From the NCBI GenBank assembly GCA_001507425.1, contig LMAJ01000013.1, positions 116,316 through 180,315 of the forward strand: a stretch of DNA of 64,000 bases, in the 5' to 3' direction. Source of the DNA: Flavobacteriaceae bacterium CRH. GTDB taxonomy: Bacteria > Bacteroidota > Bacteroidia > Flavobacteriales > Flavobacteriaceae. The notes beneath the pieces are model-generated. The model was not told the origin of the DNA. It did no database searches and saw only the letters and a program-made list of their open reading frames with translations. The translations under genes were made by a program, and so were the position numbers. Below are positions 62,400-64,000 of this stretch, in pieces; within the stretch, counting starts at the first letter, position 1, and each line of letters opens with the position of its first letter.

Positions 62400-62544
62400 T
62401 TAAACAGATAGAAACATAGATTTTATATAATGAAAAAAGAATATAAAAAAAAAAAACTAGTTTCTCATACATAGATCTATGTGCATTAATGCAAGTGAAA
62501 CGCCTTCTTCTAAGTTTACAATAACTATGTTTCTATGTGTTTAA
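62400..62544. mobile_element. 145-bp terminal-inverted-repeat element, copy B
   Basis: Ends 62400-62419 and 62525-62544 are complementary except for one base. The core read on the minus strand matches copy A (GGCGTTTCACTTGCATTAAT), so the two copies are inverted with respect to each other. It sits between the epimerase and the transporter genes and may separate or insulate their transcription. Confidence 0.75.
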
Positions 62545-62581
62545 AAAGCACACCAAAATATACTAACCCAAAACCTAAACC

Positions 62582-63955
62582 ATGTCAGAAATCGATATTA
62601 CTTTAAAAAAGGAGCAAAGCAGCACTTTGATTCCAATGGTTATTTTAACCTCGTTATTTTTTATTTTTGGATTCGTAACCTGGCTTAATGGACCGCTTAT
62701 TCCGTTTTTTAAATTAGCTTGTGAACTAACCGAATCACAATCGTATTTCGTGACATTTGCCTTTTATATTGCGTATTTTGTAATGGCAATTCCGTCCTCA
62801 TTTTTAATCGAAAAAGTAGGTTACAAAAACGGAATTTCATTAGGATTGTTAGTCATTGCCGTTGGAGCACTTTTATTTTATCCCGCTGCAGAAGCCCGAA
62901 CTTTTGGTCTTTTCCTGATCGCTTTATTTGTAATGGGAACAGGTTTAGCAGTCTTGCAAACGGCTGCAAATCCGTATGTTGTTGTTATTGGTCCGCGCGA
63001 AAGTGCCGCCGCCCGAATCAGCGTTTTAGGAATTGCAAATAAGCTGGCAGGATTTCTGGCTCCGTTATTATTAACTTCTTTGGTTTTATCAAATATTGGC
63101 GATTATTCTGCAGATAAAATTGCAGTAATGACATTAGCTCAAAAAGAAAGTGCTTTAGATTTATTGGCTTTGCAATTGCAGACGCCTTACATGTACATGG
63201 CAGCGATTATGTTGGTTTTGGCTGTTTTGGTGAAATTTTCTCCGCTTCCTGAAATCAATTTAGACGATGAAGGACAAGTAGCACATTTAAGTATTTTCAA
63301 ACAAATAAAAGAAGCATTCAAACATCCGCAATTGGTTTTTGGAGTTATTACTTTGATGGTTTATATCGCTGCCGAAGTTTTAGCCGGAGATTCTATTGGA
63401 GGTTTCGGAAAGCAACTGGGCGTTTATGGCGAAAACGGATCCTTTTATCTTAAACTTACTTCGTTTACGATGACTGCTATGGTTGTTGGTTATATTTTAG
63501 GGATTACACTGATTCCCAAATATGTATCTCAGGTTTTTGCTTTAAAAGTATCCGGATTTTTAGGACTTATTTTAGTTGCATTCATTGTCATACTTTCTCC
63601 TAAAATCATGGTTCAATTACCTGGAATTCCACAATTGCCTTTAGTAATTATTCTGGTCGCGCTTTTAGGACTGGCCAATGCACTTTGCTGGCCCGCAATC
63701 TGGCCAATGGCACTTCAGGATCTTGGCGGATTTACTAAAATTGGCGGCGCAATCCTGATTATGGGAATTATTGGCGGTGCTGTTTTTCCATTATTCTATG
63801 GTTTATTAGCAGATAACATGAACACCGCAAACATTGCTGCGGGAACTGTAGCAACTGCAAAAAGTGGCAATCAATTGGCTTATCTAATATTATTGCCGGC
63901 TTATTTTATGATTGTGTTTTTTGCTTTTAAAGGACATAAATATAGAAGTTGGTAA
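62582..63955 (+). CDS. Sugar MFS transporter, FucP/NagP-like
   Basis: 457 residues with about 12 membrane helices. Family landmarks are FFIFGFVTWLNGPLIPFFK, AIPSSFLIEKVGYKNGI and VLQTAANPYVVVIGP. The group imports fucose, glucose/galactose or GlcNAc by proton or sodium symport across the inner membrane. As a neighbour of the salvage enzymes it probably brings in their sugar. The stop is followed by a 7-bp tandem repeat at the window edge. Confidence 0.9.
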   Translation: MSEIDITLKKEQSSTLIPMVILTSLFFIFGFVTWLNGPLIPFFKLACELTESQSYFVTFAFYIAYFVMAIPSSFLIEKVGYKNGISLGLLVIAVGALLFYPAAEARTFGLFLIALFVMGTGLAVLQTAANPYVVVIGPRESAAARISVLGIANKLAGFLAPLLLTSLVLSNIGDYSADKIAVMTLAQKESALDLLALQLQTPYMYMAAIMLVLAVLVKFSPLPEINLDDEGQVAHLSIFKQIKEAFKHPQLVFGVITLMVYIAAEVLAGDSIGGFGKQLGVYGENGSFYLKLTSFTMTAMVVGYILGITLIPKYVSQVFALKVSGFLGLILVAFIVILSPKIMVQLPGIPQLPLVIILVALLGLANALCWPAIWPMALQDLGGFTKIGGAILIMGIIGGAVFPLFYGLLADNMNTANIAAGTVATAKSGNQLAYLILLPAYFMIVFFAFKGHKYRSW

Positions 63956-63972
63956 GAGGTTTTTGAGTTTCG

Positions 63973-64000
63973 GGTTTCAGGTTTCAGGTTTCAGGTTTCA
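63973..64000. repeat. Tandem 7-bp repeat, unit GGTTTCA
   Basis: Four exact units run off the window end. Its full length and neighbour gene are not visible. Confidence 0.85.

Noticed and set aside
1..64000. tRNA, rRNA, CRISPR, prophage
   Set aside because: No cloverleaf-like sequences, rRNA segments, regular spacer arrays or phage genes were noticed in any gap; a tRNA scan would confirm.

Overview
The window looks like a chromosomal segment of a Flavobacterium-like member of the Bacteroidetes. The DNA is AT-rich. It carries three SusC/SusD outer-membrane pairs, two ECF sigma/FecR pairs, an extracellular protein with a type IX secretion C-terminal domain, and Bacteroidetes-type promoter boxes (TTTG / TAnnTTTG). 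No rRNA, tRNA, CRISPR array, transposase or phage gene was seen. Function calls rest on motifs and remembered family sequences; no database search was possible.

Layout. (1) 1-288: a truncated ArsR-type repressor with its promoter. (2) 680-10750: a sigma/anti-sigma controlled SusC/SusD locus whose accessory genes are a metzincin-like secreted protease and a DUF3347-like metal-associated protein. (3) 11006-12255: divergent HxlR regulator and SDR oxidoreductase. (4) 13079-23432: a beta-1,4-galactan utilization locus (SusC, SusD, SusE-like, two GH53 endo-galactanases, a GH2). (5) 23681-24631: an NTF2-like protein and MsrA. (6) 24948-39421: a second sigma/FecR/SusC/SusD locus with a TlpA-like thioredoxin protein and S9 and M16 peptidases, probably for peptides. 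(7) 39934-43701: an AraC regulator and a small detoxification-type operon. (8) 43872-48926: two unannotated small ORFs, a TPR histidine kinase and a divergent sigma-54 response regulator. (9) 49005-54820: DoxX, isochorismatase-like, alpha/beta hydrolases, a ring-cleaving dioxygenase family protein and an S33 peptidase. (10) 55302-63955: a LacI regulator, a secreted beta-helix protein, a CBM9-like protein, and a sugar salvage set (nucleotidyltransferase, sugar 1-kinase, 4-epimerase, FucP/NagP-like transporter).

How the parts work together. In regions 2 and 6 an outer-membrane receptor with an STN domain would signal through FecR to the ECF sigma factor, inducing uptake plus periplasmic proteolysis. 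Region 4 cuts galactan at the surface (two GH53 lipoproteins), imports oligomers (SusCD) and trims them in the periplasm (GH2). Region 10 looks like one LacI regulon: four copies of an ATGTGnTCGAnCACAT-like palindrome lie before the beta-helix gene and before lacI.

Most interesting observations. Both fecR-susC gaps carry a hairpin that pairs fully only as minus-strand RNA, is followed on that strand by a T-tract, and has a TAnnTTTG box 47-54 bp upstream. No minus-strand gene lies nearby, so this is the architecture expected of a short antisense RNA over the susC leader. Other signals are AraC-type direct repeats shared by two paralogous hydrolase promoters, a 13-bp perfect hairpin inside the signal-peptide codons of the S9 peptidase gene, a two-gene micro-operon, and a roughly 140-bp terminal-inverted-repeat element present twice.
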